Positions 39,787-47,507 of a stretch of DNA of 62,806 nt are shown here, in pieces. The first letter of the stretch is position 1, and every line of letters starts with the position of its first letter. The stretch comes from Nesterenkonia salmonea. Lineage in GTDB: Bacteria; Actinomycetota; Actinomycetes; Actinomycetales; Micrococcaceae. Under the pieces are notes generated by a model, which did not search any database, had not been told where the DNA came from, and saw only the letters and a program-made list of their open reading frames with translations. Made by a program: the position numbers and the translations under genes. Location of the stretch: positions 1-62,806 of the forward strand of contig NZ_VAVZ01000019.1 of NCBI RefSeq assembly GCF_005771525.1, read 5' to 3'.

Positions 39787-40713
39787 GTGCAGCGAAGCAT
39801 TCCGGACACACCACAGGACCATTCTCCCGGAAGTCCCGCAGCGGCGCCCCAACTAGGTGCGCCTGTTCCCACTGCGACGGACCTCATGGGCTCCACTGGC
39901 GAAGAAATCCCTTTGCGGCCGGAAGATGTTGTTGAGGATCGTGAGCAGGCTCTGCGCTGGGAAGACGGAGGCTACGTACTACGCAATGTCACACGCCCCA
40001 CTCTGATCCCGTACCTGCCGGAACCTGAGAATGCGACCGGCGCCGCTGTGCTGATCGCTCCTGGGGGCGCCTTTCTCATGCTTTCCATGGAATCGGAAGG
40101 TGCCGACCTGGCGCATATGCTTCGCGAACGTGGGGTGGCTGCATTCGTGCTGAAGTATCGACTGGGTGACACAGGTCAAACGGTGGAGGATTTCACCGAG
40201 AAGATCACTCGCGTGTTCACCCAGCGTCAGGGATCCAATGTAGTTGATACAAGCGGTGGGCATCAGCGGCTAGCAGTTGATGATGTGGAACGCGCACTCG
40301 CGCTCATCCGCCGAAGAGCCGGGGAGTGGGGCGTGAGCCCGTCACGTGTCAGCACCATTGGGTTCTCAGCTGGCGCTTACGCCGTTACTGCTGCCCTGGC
40401 TTCGCGGGATTCCGAGTCGCGGCCCGATTCGATAGCGTGCATCTACGGCGGGAGGCTCCCTGAGGCCGTGGCCAAGACGGGCCAGAGTCTGCCGCAACTG
40501 TTTACTGCCGTGGATGTCCACGACCCGCTCTGCGCGGAGGACGTTCTGGAGCTCATCGGAACCTGGCGTCAGGCAGGAGCCCCAGTGGAGGGCCACATCT
40601 ATCCAGGTATGGTGCATGGTTTCGGAGTTAAGCCCACCGGGGCCGCAACCGACTCATGGGTCGACCGCTGGTTCGAGTGGCTAGACCGCCAGAGCCTGCT
40701 CAGCTTCTCCTGA
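39787..40713 (+). CDS. alpha/beta hydrolase, BD-FAE/acetyl-esterase-like
   Basis: A 308-residue serine hydrolase. IAPGGAFLML is the oxyanion-hole loop, GFSAGAYA near residue 197 carries the nucleophile, the VDVHDPL segment near 240 carries the Asp and GMVHGFG near 276 the His. GAGGAGG six bases before GTG 39787 supports the start. Siderophore esterases (Fes/IroE) belong to this fold, so release of iron from an imported siderophore is possible, but a sugar or xylan acetyl esterase is equally consistent. It is not overlapped with the transporter genes (102-base gap). Confidence 0.75.
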   Translation: MQRSIPDTPQDHSPGSPAAAPQLGAPVPTATDLMGSTGEEIPLRPEDVVEDREQALRWEDGGYVLRNVTRPTLIPYLPEPENATGAAVLIAPGGAFLMLSMESEGADLAHMLRERGVAAFVLKYRLGDTGQTVEDFTEKITRVFTQRQGSNVVDTSGGHQRLAVDDVERALALIRRRAGEWGVSPSRVSTIGFSAGAYAVTAALASRDSESRPDSIACIYGGRLPEAVAKTGQSLPQLFTAVDVHDPLCAEDVLELIGTWRQAGAPVEGHIYPGMVHGFGVKPTGAATDSWVDRWFEWLDRQSLLSFS

Positions 40714-40743
40714 TGCCCGGCAGCGAGGGCTTCAGCGAGGCCT

Positions 40744-42376
40744 TCACGAGATGATGCTGAGGCTGAAATCGTCGAAATTTCCTGCCATGACGTGATCGTC
40801 CTGCCAGTACCGCGGGGTCAGCGTGATGCCTTCAACCAGCACCGGGTGCTCGGGCTGTTTCGTGAACAGTCCGCGTCGCCTGAAAATCAGGTCGACGGCA
40901 GCCCAGCGCAGTTCGGGAACAGCACGCACTGCGCTGACTGCGATACGGCTGATCTCATTAATCTCTTTGGCCTTCAGAGGCCCTCGCGGTGACTTCTCGG
41001 TGATGAGTGAAACCCCGTCAGGCGTGGCGAGGACCCTGAGATGCCGGCCCTGCGGTCGGCTCTGGACCCAGGTCCTTTCAAAGGGCAACGCTGAGAGCTC
41101 AAGAGCCTCCTGGTCGGTCAGGTGAAGCATGCCGTTGGCGTCCCATGATTTCCTCACCTGCAGCATCACGACCTGTTGGGTTCGTCCTTCGATAAAGCTC
41201 TTCAGTCAGTCCGTGGTGGAGACCGATCGGCCTCGAACCATTGGCACTGACTCCTGTTCGAGGAACCTGAAGAGCAGGGGGTGGCGCCTGACGACTCGAC
41301 GGACGACGAAACGATCCTTCGAGGTGCGTCCTTCAGCGGTCACCCAGAGGCGCTCGCCGCTATGGGTGGTGACTTTGCTGAGTTTGTCGGTGAGCCGTCC
41401 AACGGAGAGCCCTTGCTTCAGCCACGAACGGTGGATCAGCTCACCCACCGTTGAGCTCTGCTGATTCCCGAGGCCCTGGGTCGGCAGGAATGCCTGCGGC
41501 CGTGAGGCAGCAGCTGGGAGCTTCACGGGTGCGTCACGAGCTGGTTCAGTGGAGGTGTCGTCGTAGCGCAGCTGGAAAATGTCTTGGGTGACGTCCTTGG
41601 GCTGCCCGTATGTGGGGAATGCGGCGGAGAGGAATCCGGCGTTGGTATTGACCTCTATGACGTAGGCCTTGCCGGTCTTGACGTCGGTGATGATGTCCAC
41701 CCCGCCCCAGGCTAGTCCCGGGATAGCGGCGATGGCTTGCCGAGCTGTGTCTTTGACATCCTCACTGGCATTGTCGATGTCCTGCTTGATGTCAGCTCCC
41801 ACGCTGTGACCACCAACATTCCGCACTGTCACCGTCTCTCCTAGCGGAGGAACGGACTCGACTCTGAGGCCATGCCGTCTGAGGAACTGGCGGGTGATCC
41901 TGTCGATGGGGATGGGGGCTTGGCCGAAGATGGTGCTGCTGGCCCGCTGAAGGTTCTTGTCCTTGATTAGTTGCTCGATGGTGGACACACCATCTCCCAC
42001 CACATGAGGAAACACCCGCACATTGGCGGCTACGACGCGATCGGAGGAGGCCATCACGCGCATTTCCTCTCCGACCTCAATATGTTCCTGGACGATCACC
42101 CCGTCTCGGTACTTGCGCGCGAAGGTGAAAGCACGGCGAATATCTTTCTCCAGCACGAGGTCAGTGGATACACCACGTCCTTGGCTTCCGTCCTGCGGTT
42201 TGATGACCACTGGGCCGTCTATGGTCCGCGCAGCTTCGACTGCCTCCTCCGCTGAACTGACGACGACAGTGCGAGGCGTTGACACACCGTGGGACCGTAG
42301 CAGTTCCGCGGTCAGCGCCTTATCTCCGACGACCGTTGATCCTAGGTCGGATTCGTGAGCAGTCGGCCCGTTGGTG
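40744..42376 (-). pseudogene. 3' part of the transposon-split CapA-ATP-grasp gene
   Basis: This is the downstream piece of a gene whose 5' part is at 51187-52430. It opens with TNGPTAHESDLG, in the same phase as the TNG that ends the other piece. The first section is an intact ATP-grasp domain: VVIKPQDGSQGRGVS (ATP-binding Lys and glycine loop), VQEHIEVGEEMRVM and YVIEVNTNAGF (metal ligands). A linker leads to a second ATP-grasp-like module starting near GLSVGRLTDKL. That module is cut by an in-frame TGA (41206-41208), yet continues in the same frame to 40744 (VVMLQVRKSWDANG, HLRVLATPDG, WAAVDLIFRRRG, HPVLVEGITLTP). Its ATP-binding Lys and Glu/Asn ligands are missing, so it looks catalytically dead. 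A hybrid reading can start inside the transposon (ATG 42546) and would fuse about 57 element-coded residues to the active ATP-grasp domain. Confidence 0.8.
42368..42376. repeat. target-site duplication, left copy
   Basis: CCGTTGGTG immediately precedes the left terminal inverted repeat. The same nine bases follow the right end at 51187-51195. If one more G is counted as part of each element end, the duplication would be seven bases. Confidence 0.8.
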
Positions 42377-42399
42377 TGTGAGTCGCAACGGTAAATGGC
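42377..42399 (+). repeat. transposon terminal inverted repeat, left
   Basis: Starts TGTGAGTCGCAACGGTAA and ends TGGC. It is identical to the inverted right end (51164-51186) at 21 of 23 positions, with G/A differences at positions 15 and 19. The ends begin TGT and finish ACA, as in Mu/Tn7/Tn5053-type elements. Confidence 0.85.
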
Positions 42400-42637
42400 A
42401 TGATTCCGGCGTCGATTTGCGGCCGATGGGGAGGGCCTGTCGGTACCCAGCGCAAGGAGGTAGGGCGGGATCTGCCAGCGCGCCAGCCATGCCAAGGGTG
42501 AGCCGGTGCGGCCCTGCTTGCTACCTTCAGGGAGTGCCCCGTCCATAGGGACAGTCCCGCATCGCAACAACCCGTCGATCACGACGACAATGACGCCGAC
42601 GCCCCGCACTCTGGACAGGATGTCCGTAGTTGTCTCG

Positions 42638-43243
42638 TCAGAGACCGAAGGCCCCGCCACCGACTAGGATGATGATGCCCAGACCGATCAAGACGATCGG
42701 GAACAAGATGTGTTCCCACCGCTCAAGGACTTCGGCGATCGGTGCTCGGGTGGCGACGAACTTGGCCAGCATGACCAGGAGCGCGACCAATACGAGGAAG
42801 ACGATGCAGTAGGCCATCACGGCCGCCGGTTCCACGTTGAGGAAGACGGGAACGTAGACGCCGATGTTGTCCCCACCGTTGGCGAAGGTGACTCCCGCGA
42901 CGGTCCAGACGCCGACCTTCTTGTCCGCGATCTTAGCGTCGTCATCGTCGTCATCGTCGTCGTCTCCGCGCCAGGCCTGCCAGGCGGCCCACAGACCCAG
43001 TGTCAGCGGGATGAGTCCGAAGTAAGGGATAGCCGCCGAGGGCAGAAACGCACCGGCACCCACAGTCACAAGCACAGCCGCACCGAGGATGCCCGCGAAT
43101 CCTAGGTACTGGCCGGCCGCGATTCGTGCCGTCGTCCCGCGTTGTCCCGAGCCGCGGGCGAAGAACAGCGAGACGACGATGATGTCGTCGATGTTGGTCG
43201 CGATGAACAGGCCGATCGCCTGCAAAATCGAGGACAGGATCAC
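42638..43243 (-). CDS. cadD: cadmium-resistance-type transporter (CadD family)
   Basis: A 201-residue membrane protein with about five to six helices. LQAIGLFIATNIDDIIVVSLFF and FANGGDNIGVYVPVF are the two hallmark Asp-containing motifs of the CadD (PF03596) family of the LysE superfamily. The cytoplasmic loop carries nine consecutive Asp residues, a possible metal-attracting stretch. GTG 43243 overlaps the sensor gene stop (GTGA). It lies at the left end of the transposon and is transcribed outward, towards the interrupted ATP-grasp fragment. Confidence 0.85.
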   Translation of the reverse strand: MILSSILQAIGLFIATNIDDIIVVSLFFARGSGQRGTTARIAAGQYLGFAGILGAAVLVTVGAGAFLPSAAIPYFGLIPLTLGLWAAWQAWRGDDDDDDDDDAKIADKKVGVWTVAGVTFANGGDNIGVYVPVFLNVEPAAVMAYCIVFLVLVALLVMLAKFVATRAPIAEVLERWEHILFPIVLIGLGIIILVGGGAFGL

Positions 43244-43599
43244 ACCTCCGCCCCTGCGTTCTCGCAACTGGCAACCGAGCAGGCGGGATCGAGGCACGGG
43301 GCGTGCTCGTCCACTGAAAGGGTGGTCTCGACCAGGGCGTTGAGCGCCCGCGTCAGGTGCGGATCGGCGATCTTATAGCGTGTCTTGCGGCCTTCGGGCT
43401 CGGCAACCACAATTCCGCAGTCGCGCAGGCACGCCAGATGGTTGGACACGTTTGGGCGGGTCAATTCCAATGCACGGGCCAGCTCCGCAGGGTAGGCCGG
43501 CCCCTCTAGCAGCGTCAGGAGAAGCCGTGACCTGGTCGGGTCGGCCATCGCTCGGCCCAACCGGTTCATCACGTTCAAGCGAGAAGTAACAGTCACCAC
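43240..43599 (-). CDS. cmtR: CmtR-like ArsR-family Cd/Pb sensor repressor
   Basis: A 119-residue winged-helix repressor very like Mycobacterium CmtR. The two DNA-helix cysteines are kept (NHLACLRDCGIV) and so is the C-terminal one (DEHAPCL); together these are the Cd/Pb ligands in CmtR. It should repress its own operon until cadmium or lead binds. The GTG start at 43599 sits at the predicted transcription start, so the message may be leaderless. A second GTG at 43596 is also possible. The last ten residues contain extra Cys. Confidence 0.88.
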   Translation of the reverse strand: MVTVTSRLNVMNRLGRAMADPTRSRLLLTLLEGPAYPAELARALELTRPNVSNHLACLRDCGIVVAEPEGRKTRYKIADPHLTRALNALVETTLSVDEHAPCLDPACSVASCENAGAEV

Positions 43600-43606
43600 T
43601 CGCTGA

Positions 43607-43634
43607 ACTATACAGTAAGGACTGAATCCTCCAA
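43607..43634 (-). promoter_or_regulatory. promoter of cmtR-cadD
   Basis: TTGGAG (-35, 43629-43634) and TATAGT (-10, 43607-43612) are 16 bases apart. Transcription would begin at about 43600, next to the GTG at 43599, implying a leaderless mRNA. TTCAG occurs twice around the -10 and may be part of the repressor site. Confidence 0.55.
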
Positions 43635-43706
43635 CCCTTGCCTTCTTATCGGCAGCGCACCAACTCCTCGGTTCTGGAATGTCCTTTATTCTCAGCGGGG
43701 CCTGCC

Positions 43707-43728
43707 TGTGGCTCGCAACGGTAATGGC
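43707..43728 (+). repeat. internal copy of the transposon end sequence
   Basis: TGTGGCTCGCAACGGTAATG (then GC) matches the left end with two substitutions and one missing A. It faces the same way as the left terminal repeat and lies between cmtR and the first merR gene. It may be an older end of a smaller element (43707-51186) or an internal transposase-binding site. Confidence 0.7.
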
Positions 43729-43778
43729 GGTCTTCTCACGCCGCTATCTGTCGCTTGTATCGATCGACAGCCCTGGGG

Positions 43779-44180
43779 TTATGTGAGGGACTTGAAGGCG
43801 CACTCGGACTGACAGGGCTCTGAACTATCTGGGCAGGTGGCCACGTGGTCGAGCGAACTCACCAGAACGGCCCGTAGCTCTACCAGGTTGCGGATGCTGT
43901 CTTCGACCTCACGCAGCCGCTCAGTGAGCACTGGGTGCAGGGTATCTCGGGTGTTGGTGCAGGTCCCGGTTTCTGTGACCTCGAGAAGCCACTTGATCTG
44001 CTCAAGGTCCAGGTTCATCTTCTTGGCCACACTGATGAACCGCAGATGCTCCAGCGCCTCAGATCCATATTCGCGGTAGCCGTTCGCGGCCCGGGTCGAA
44101 CTGATCAAGCCGAGCTGTTCGTAGTAGCGCAGGGTGGTAGCGGGGACCCCACTGCTCTCGGTGACCTCAGAGATACGCAT
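43779..44180 (-). CDS. MerR-family metal-responsive regulator
   Basis: A 133-residue MerR-type activator: MRISEVTESSGVPATTLRYYEQLGLI is the DNA-binding helix-turn-helix, followed by the coiled dimerisation helix. Cysteines occur at GTCTNTRD and in the tail CPDSSEPCQSEC, typical of metal-binding members. It follows the ACR3-like permease gene in the same direction (28-base gap), and a MerR-type promoter precedes that permease, so it probably controls its own operon. The inducing metal is unknown. Confidence 0.85.
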   Translation of the reverse strand: MRISEVTESSGVPATTLRYYEQLGLISSTRAANGYREYGSEALEHLRFISVAKKMNLDLEQIKWLLEVTETGTCTNTRDTLHPVLTERLREVEDSIRNLVELRAVLVSSLDHVATCPDSSEPCQSECAFKSLT

Positions 44181-44208
44181 ACCTACACCCTTCCACGGAG
44201 ATGGAGTG

Positions 44209-45201
44209 TCATCGGTCGCTGTTCGTTGCGGAAACCTGTTCGACCGGGTCCGGCTTGTCACGGTGGCGAATGATCTGACTCAGTGCGGCCAGGATCGGGA
44301 GCTCGATCAAGGGCCCTACCACCAGGGCCACGGCGATCAGTGGCCGGTCCGGGAATGCGGCGACCGCGATACCCAGCGCGATGGGTGAGTTCCGCGCGGT
44401 GGTCACCATCGTCAGAGCCACCCGTTGAGGCCCCGTCAGGCGCATCAGTCGAGAAACGCCGGTGGCGACCAGCGGAAGGATGATGAAGAACGCCAGCAGC
44501 GGAGGCAGCAACAGCAGCATCTCGGCGCCGCTCTCAGCGACCACCGCCGCCTGCCAGGCAAACATCGCGAAGACTGCCACACACAGCAGCGGCATCACCA
44601 CCCGCTTCGCCCACAGGTTGACATGTTCATCGCGCCACTGCTCGCCCTTGAGGCGTGTGCTTGCCCAGCGCAGGGTGAAGGCCACCACCAGCGGGGTTAG
44701 AAGCATCAGCCCCACGGCTTCCAACAGGGTGCTGGAATCGACCATCGCAGCTTCACCGCCGAGCAGCATCACGTAGACCGGGAGCAGCAATAGCTGAAGC
44801 ACCAGGTTGATCGGCAACAGGGCGGCAGCGATCCCCGCATGGCCACGGGCCATCGCGGTGAAGATCAGGTACCAATCGGTGCACGGGGTGACCAGCAGCA
44901 GCAACAGCCCGATTCGCAGGTCAGGCTGTTCCCCGAGCAGCCCGAGGCCCAGCGCCCAGGCGAGAAGCGGGGTAAAGGCGTAGTTGAGCACCAGACTGAC
45001 CGCGACCAGCCCCTTGGCCTTGCCCACGTCTTTGAGGTGCGAGGCATCGAGCTGCACGAATACCGCGATGAGCATCACCAGTAGCGCTGGGATCACGAGA
45101 TGCTCGCCGTTGGCGCCCAATGGGCTGGCGATACCGACGCCTAATCCAACCAGTGCGGCGCCCGCGACGAACACGCTTTGAAGACGCTCAGCCCAAGTCA
45201 T
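44209..45201 (-). CDS. ACR3/bile-acid:sodium symporter-family permease, probable arsenite efflux
   Basis: A 330-residue membrane protein with about ten helices. LLLVTPCTDWYLIFTAMARG near residue 104 carries a Cys where ACR3 has its essential arsenite-binding Cys, and TTARNSPIALGIAVAAFP near 270 is the second conserved helix. ACR3 exports arsenite using the proton gradient. A MerR-type promoter, rather than an ArsR site, controls it here, and no arsenate reductase is next to it. Export of another metalloid or oxyanion remains possible. Confidence 0.75.
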   Translation of the reverse strand: MTWAERLQSVFVAGAALVGLGVGIASPLGANGEHLVIPALLVMLIAVFVQLDASHLKDVGKAKGLVAVSLVLNYAFTPLLAWALGLGLLGEQPDLRIGLLLLLVTPCTDWYLIFTAMARGHAGIAAALLPINLVLQLLLLPVYVMLLGGEAAMVDSSTLLEAVGLMLLTPLVVAFTLRWASTRLKGEQWRDEHVNLWAKRVVMPLLCVAVFAMFAWQAAVVAESGAEMLLLLPPLLAFFIILPLVATGVSRLMRLTGPQRVALTMVTTARNSPIALGIAVAAFPDRPLIAVALVVGPLIELPILAALSQIIRHRDKPDPVEQVSATNSDR

Positions 45202-45282
45202 CTGGTGGTCCTCTCCATCGGCAGCTGTGACAGGACCATTCCGCGGCAGCTGGGTTCAGCGGCAGGGGGGTCCTGCATCACC

Positions 45283-45314
45283 ACGGTAAACCTTCAAGTC
45301 AACTAGAAGGTCAA
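45283..45314 (-). promoter_or_regulatory. MerR-type promoter of the ACR3-merR operon
   Basis: Reading leftward, TTGACC (-35, 45309-45314) and TACCGT (-10, 45283-45288) are 20 bases apart, the over-long spacing that requires MerR-type DNA untwisting. The spacer region holds a dyad, ACCTTC-N10-GAAGGT (45290-45311). The leader to the permease ATG is about 75 bases. Confidence 0.75.
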
Positions 45315-45315
45315 G

Positions 45316-45704
45316 ACGAGTTTCGGTCTGTCCGTCTAGACCCCACATCTTCGGCTCCATGGACCTCGCCTCGATCCTTACCGCGAGCCCGTCGCCGGCA
45401 GTCTGGCCATCGACCACGATGCTGGCCATTGGAGCGGACCTGCTCACGGTCCAATGATCCACAGAGCTCTCATGCGCCTGGCAACCTATCCGATGGCCAT
45501 CTGAAAACTGTCGCTAGATATTCGGCCTGCTCTCTCACTGCTGCTGGGCTTGGGGCTGCTGAGCCCTGAGGTTTTTCAAGCCGTAGCCGGGCCTCGCGCA
45601 CGTGACCGGAGCGTTGTGGGGGCCTCCCTACGGCCTCGCTGTGTTCAACCTCCAGGGGCTCCCACCGAGCCGGCCCGCATCGTGGGGTTTGTCTTGATCT
45701 CTGG
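45316..45704. other. intergenic stretch without a convincing gene
   Basis: About 390 bases between the ACR3 promoter and the end of the broken reductase gene. A short hairpin (GGGCT-GCTG-AGCCC, 45553-45566) is followed by TGAGG and five T, a weak rightward terminator shape. No reading frame here has a ribosome-binding site and family resemblance. Confidence 0.5.
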
Positions 45705-47071
45705 TTAGAGCATCGATCCCAGGTCAGACCCGATGGAAGGATATATCGCCGGCGAGGATTTTACCTCCCGCGCCGTCAGCTCGTACTTCATGGCCAGGCT
45801 GATTGTGTTCACCAACTCTGCATAACCATGTCCGAACAGATGCGCCCCCACGATGAGATCACTCGAGCGGTCGACAAGAATCTTGACTGCCCCGGCTGTT
45901 TCGCCGACCCGATACTGGGAAAACCACCGACTGGTGTCGGTCTACCTGACATCGATATCCATACCGCGCGACCGGGCTTCATCCTCCAACGCCCCTACCC
46001 TGGCAAGCTCCGGGATCGTGAAGACCGCCGTCGGAGTCGCCCCGTAGTCAGGCACAGCATCCCCTGACTTCAAGATGTTTGATGCTGCGACTTTTGCCTC
46101 CATCACAGCTACCGGGGTAAGCGGCATCCCCTGGGTGTCAGCAGCATCACCGGCGGCATACACGGCTGAGTTCGTGATCGACTGCAGATCAGCTGTCACG
46201 TCGATGCCTCGTGGGCCATACGCCACGCCGCCGGCCTCAAGATCAAGCCGGGACAGATCAGGGACACGTCCTGCTCCATGAACGACAAGGTCCACTTCGA
46301 TCATCGTTGCGACGCCCTGCTGCTCGAGATGCACCTGATACCCGGCGGGTACTGCTTCCATGCCGGTGATGCTGGTGCCCGATTGCACGTCGACACCAGC
46401 CTGGGTGCCGCGTTGGATCAGCAGGTCCACCAGATCGGGGTCAAAACTCTTCAGCGGCCGCGAGCCACGGTCGATGATGATGGGGCGGGACCCGGCTCGT
46501 GCCGCGATGTGAGCGAATTCGAAGGACACGAACCCGCCTCCGACAAAGAGGACCCGAGGAGGAAGATCCTCGAGATTCAAGAACGCTGTGCTGTCGATCA
46601 CGTGCTCGTGACTATGGAAATCAAGCGGGGCAGGTGTGGCGCCGGTCGCGATCAGGATCTTTGGTGCGTGATAGCCCACACCGGAGACCTCAACTTCGGT
46701 CGGGCCGGTGAACACTGCGGTGCCGTGGAGTGTCTGCACCCCGTGCGCCTTGAGATCGTCTTCCATGCTGGTGGGCACACCATCGGTGAAGCCGTGCTTG
46801 TGCTTCATCAGCTGCGCCCAGTTCACCGATAAATAAGTCCCCCCTCATCGATGCCTTTATCCCCCATCAGATGTGCCGCATCCAGGATCTCAGCTCCCCG
46901 GCGCAGAATTTTCTTCGGGTCACACCCCCGCAGGGCGCAGGTGCCACCATAGGGAAGCGAGTCCACGATGGCCACACGCCAACCCTGGGATGCGCACTTG
47001 GTCGCTGCCGCTATCCCAGCCATGCCGGCCCCAATGACTATCAGTCCGTATTTCTCGGTCTTTTCCGTCAT
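45705..47071 (-). pseudogene. mercuric-reductase/glutathione-reductase-like flavoprotein, broken
   Basis: A pyridine nucleotide-disulfide oxidoreductase in three pieces. Piece 1 (47071-46823) has the FAD motif VIGAGMAGIAAA and the redox centre GGTCALRGCDPKK. The frame then ends, and piece 2 (46826-45942) continues one base out of phase with KILIATGATPAP, the NAD(P) motif LFVGGGFVSFEFAHIAARA and AVYAAGDAAD; a missing base near the G6 run at 46840 would explain this. Piece 3 (45941-45705) continues in the same frame after a TAG at 45942-45944 and carries the dimerisation domain (VGAHLFGHGYAELVNTI). There is no N-terminal HMA domain and no C-terminal vicinal Cys pair, so it is not a classical MerA. 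It is downstream of the thioredoxin-like gene. Confidence 0.85.
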
Positions 47072-47138
47072 ATCTGCACCTTGTCTGAAGCGCTGCGACC
47101 ATCACGCTGAGGGATTGATGTTCCTGGACGCTCTGTTT

Positions 47139-47453
47139 CTATCTCGGCGTGGAGTCAGCGGCTGCTGCTGCGGAGCGCAGCTGCTTCATGGTAGGGGCGC
47201 CAGCGATTCCCTCAGGAGTCATATACCTGCGACACGACAAGCCCACCGCCGAAGAGGTCTCCGAGAACCTGTCGAAACCATCGATCAGGACACTGGGGGA
47301 ACCATGAAAACCCAGCCGCTGAGCCTGGGCGTCACTCTCTACCAGCTGTGTGCTCAGACTGATGTCGGAGCGCTCAGCACACAGCGCCTGGAGCCGCTCA
47401 TGGGCAATCTTCCAATTGGGGCATCCCTCGAAGTACTGCAGCACGATTTCCAT
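47139..47453 (-). CDS. small thioredoxin-fold protein of mer-like operons
   Basis: A 104-residue protein starting MEIVLQYFEGCPNWKIAHERL, a single-Cys thioredoxin-like opening, with SPSVLIDGFDRF as the cis-Pro region (GSPS) and a later single Cys. Such small proteins are often found next to mercury and alkylmercury genes in actinobacteria. The ATG at 47453 sits at the predicted start of transcription of a MerR-type promoter, so the mRNA is probably leaderless. It is the first gene before the broken reductase. Confidence 0.65.
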   Translation of the reverse strand: MEIVLQYFEGCPNWKIAHERLQALCAERSDISLSTQLVESDAQAQRLGFHGSPSVLIDGFDRFSETSSAVGLSCRRYMTPEGIAGAPTMKQLRSAAAAADSTPR

Positions 47454-47459
47454 GGCCTG

Positions 47460-47501
47460 ATCATAAACCTTGTAGCCGGGTACAAGGTCAAGTCATATGA
47501 T
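47460..47501. promoter_or_regulatory. overlapping divergent promoters and MerR operator
   Basis: Leftward promoter: TTGACC (-35, 47486-47491) and TATGAT (-10, 47460-47465) are 20 bases apart, with the perfect dyad ACCTTGTA-N6-TACAAGGT (47467-47488) between. The start falls on the ATG at 47453. Rightward, a second TATGAT at 47496-47501 would start transcription at the merR GTG (47508). One operator thus covers both promoters, and both messages look leaderless. Confidence 0.75.
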
Positions 47502-47507
47502 TGGAAG

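Noticed and set aside
40744-41169. A separate 141-codon gene next to the ATP-grasp fragment
   Set aside because: It is in the same frame as the upstream piece, separated by one TGA and 12 further sense codons, and continues the same ATP-grasp-like module.
42377-42660. N-terminal extension of the ATP-grasp fragment as a native protein start
   Set aside because: This part lies inside the transposon and overlaps the cadD end; the true N-terminus is at 52430.
45256-45462. 68-codon leftward frame upstream of the ACR3-like gene
   Set aside because: It overlaps the complete MerR-type promoter and has no ribosome-binding site or family resemblance.
46968-47507. Upstream extension of the second merR gene
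   Set aside because: It would be antisense to the thioredoxin-like gene and pass through both promoters; family members start near 47508.
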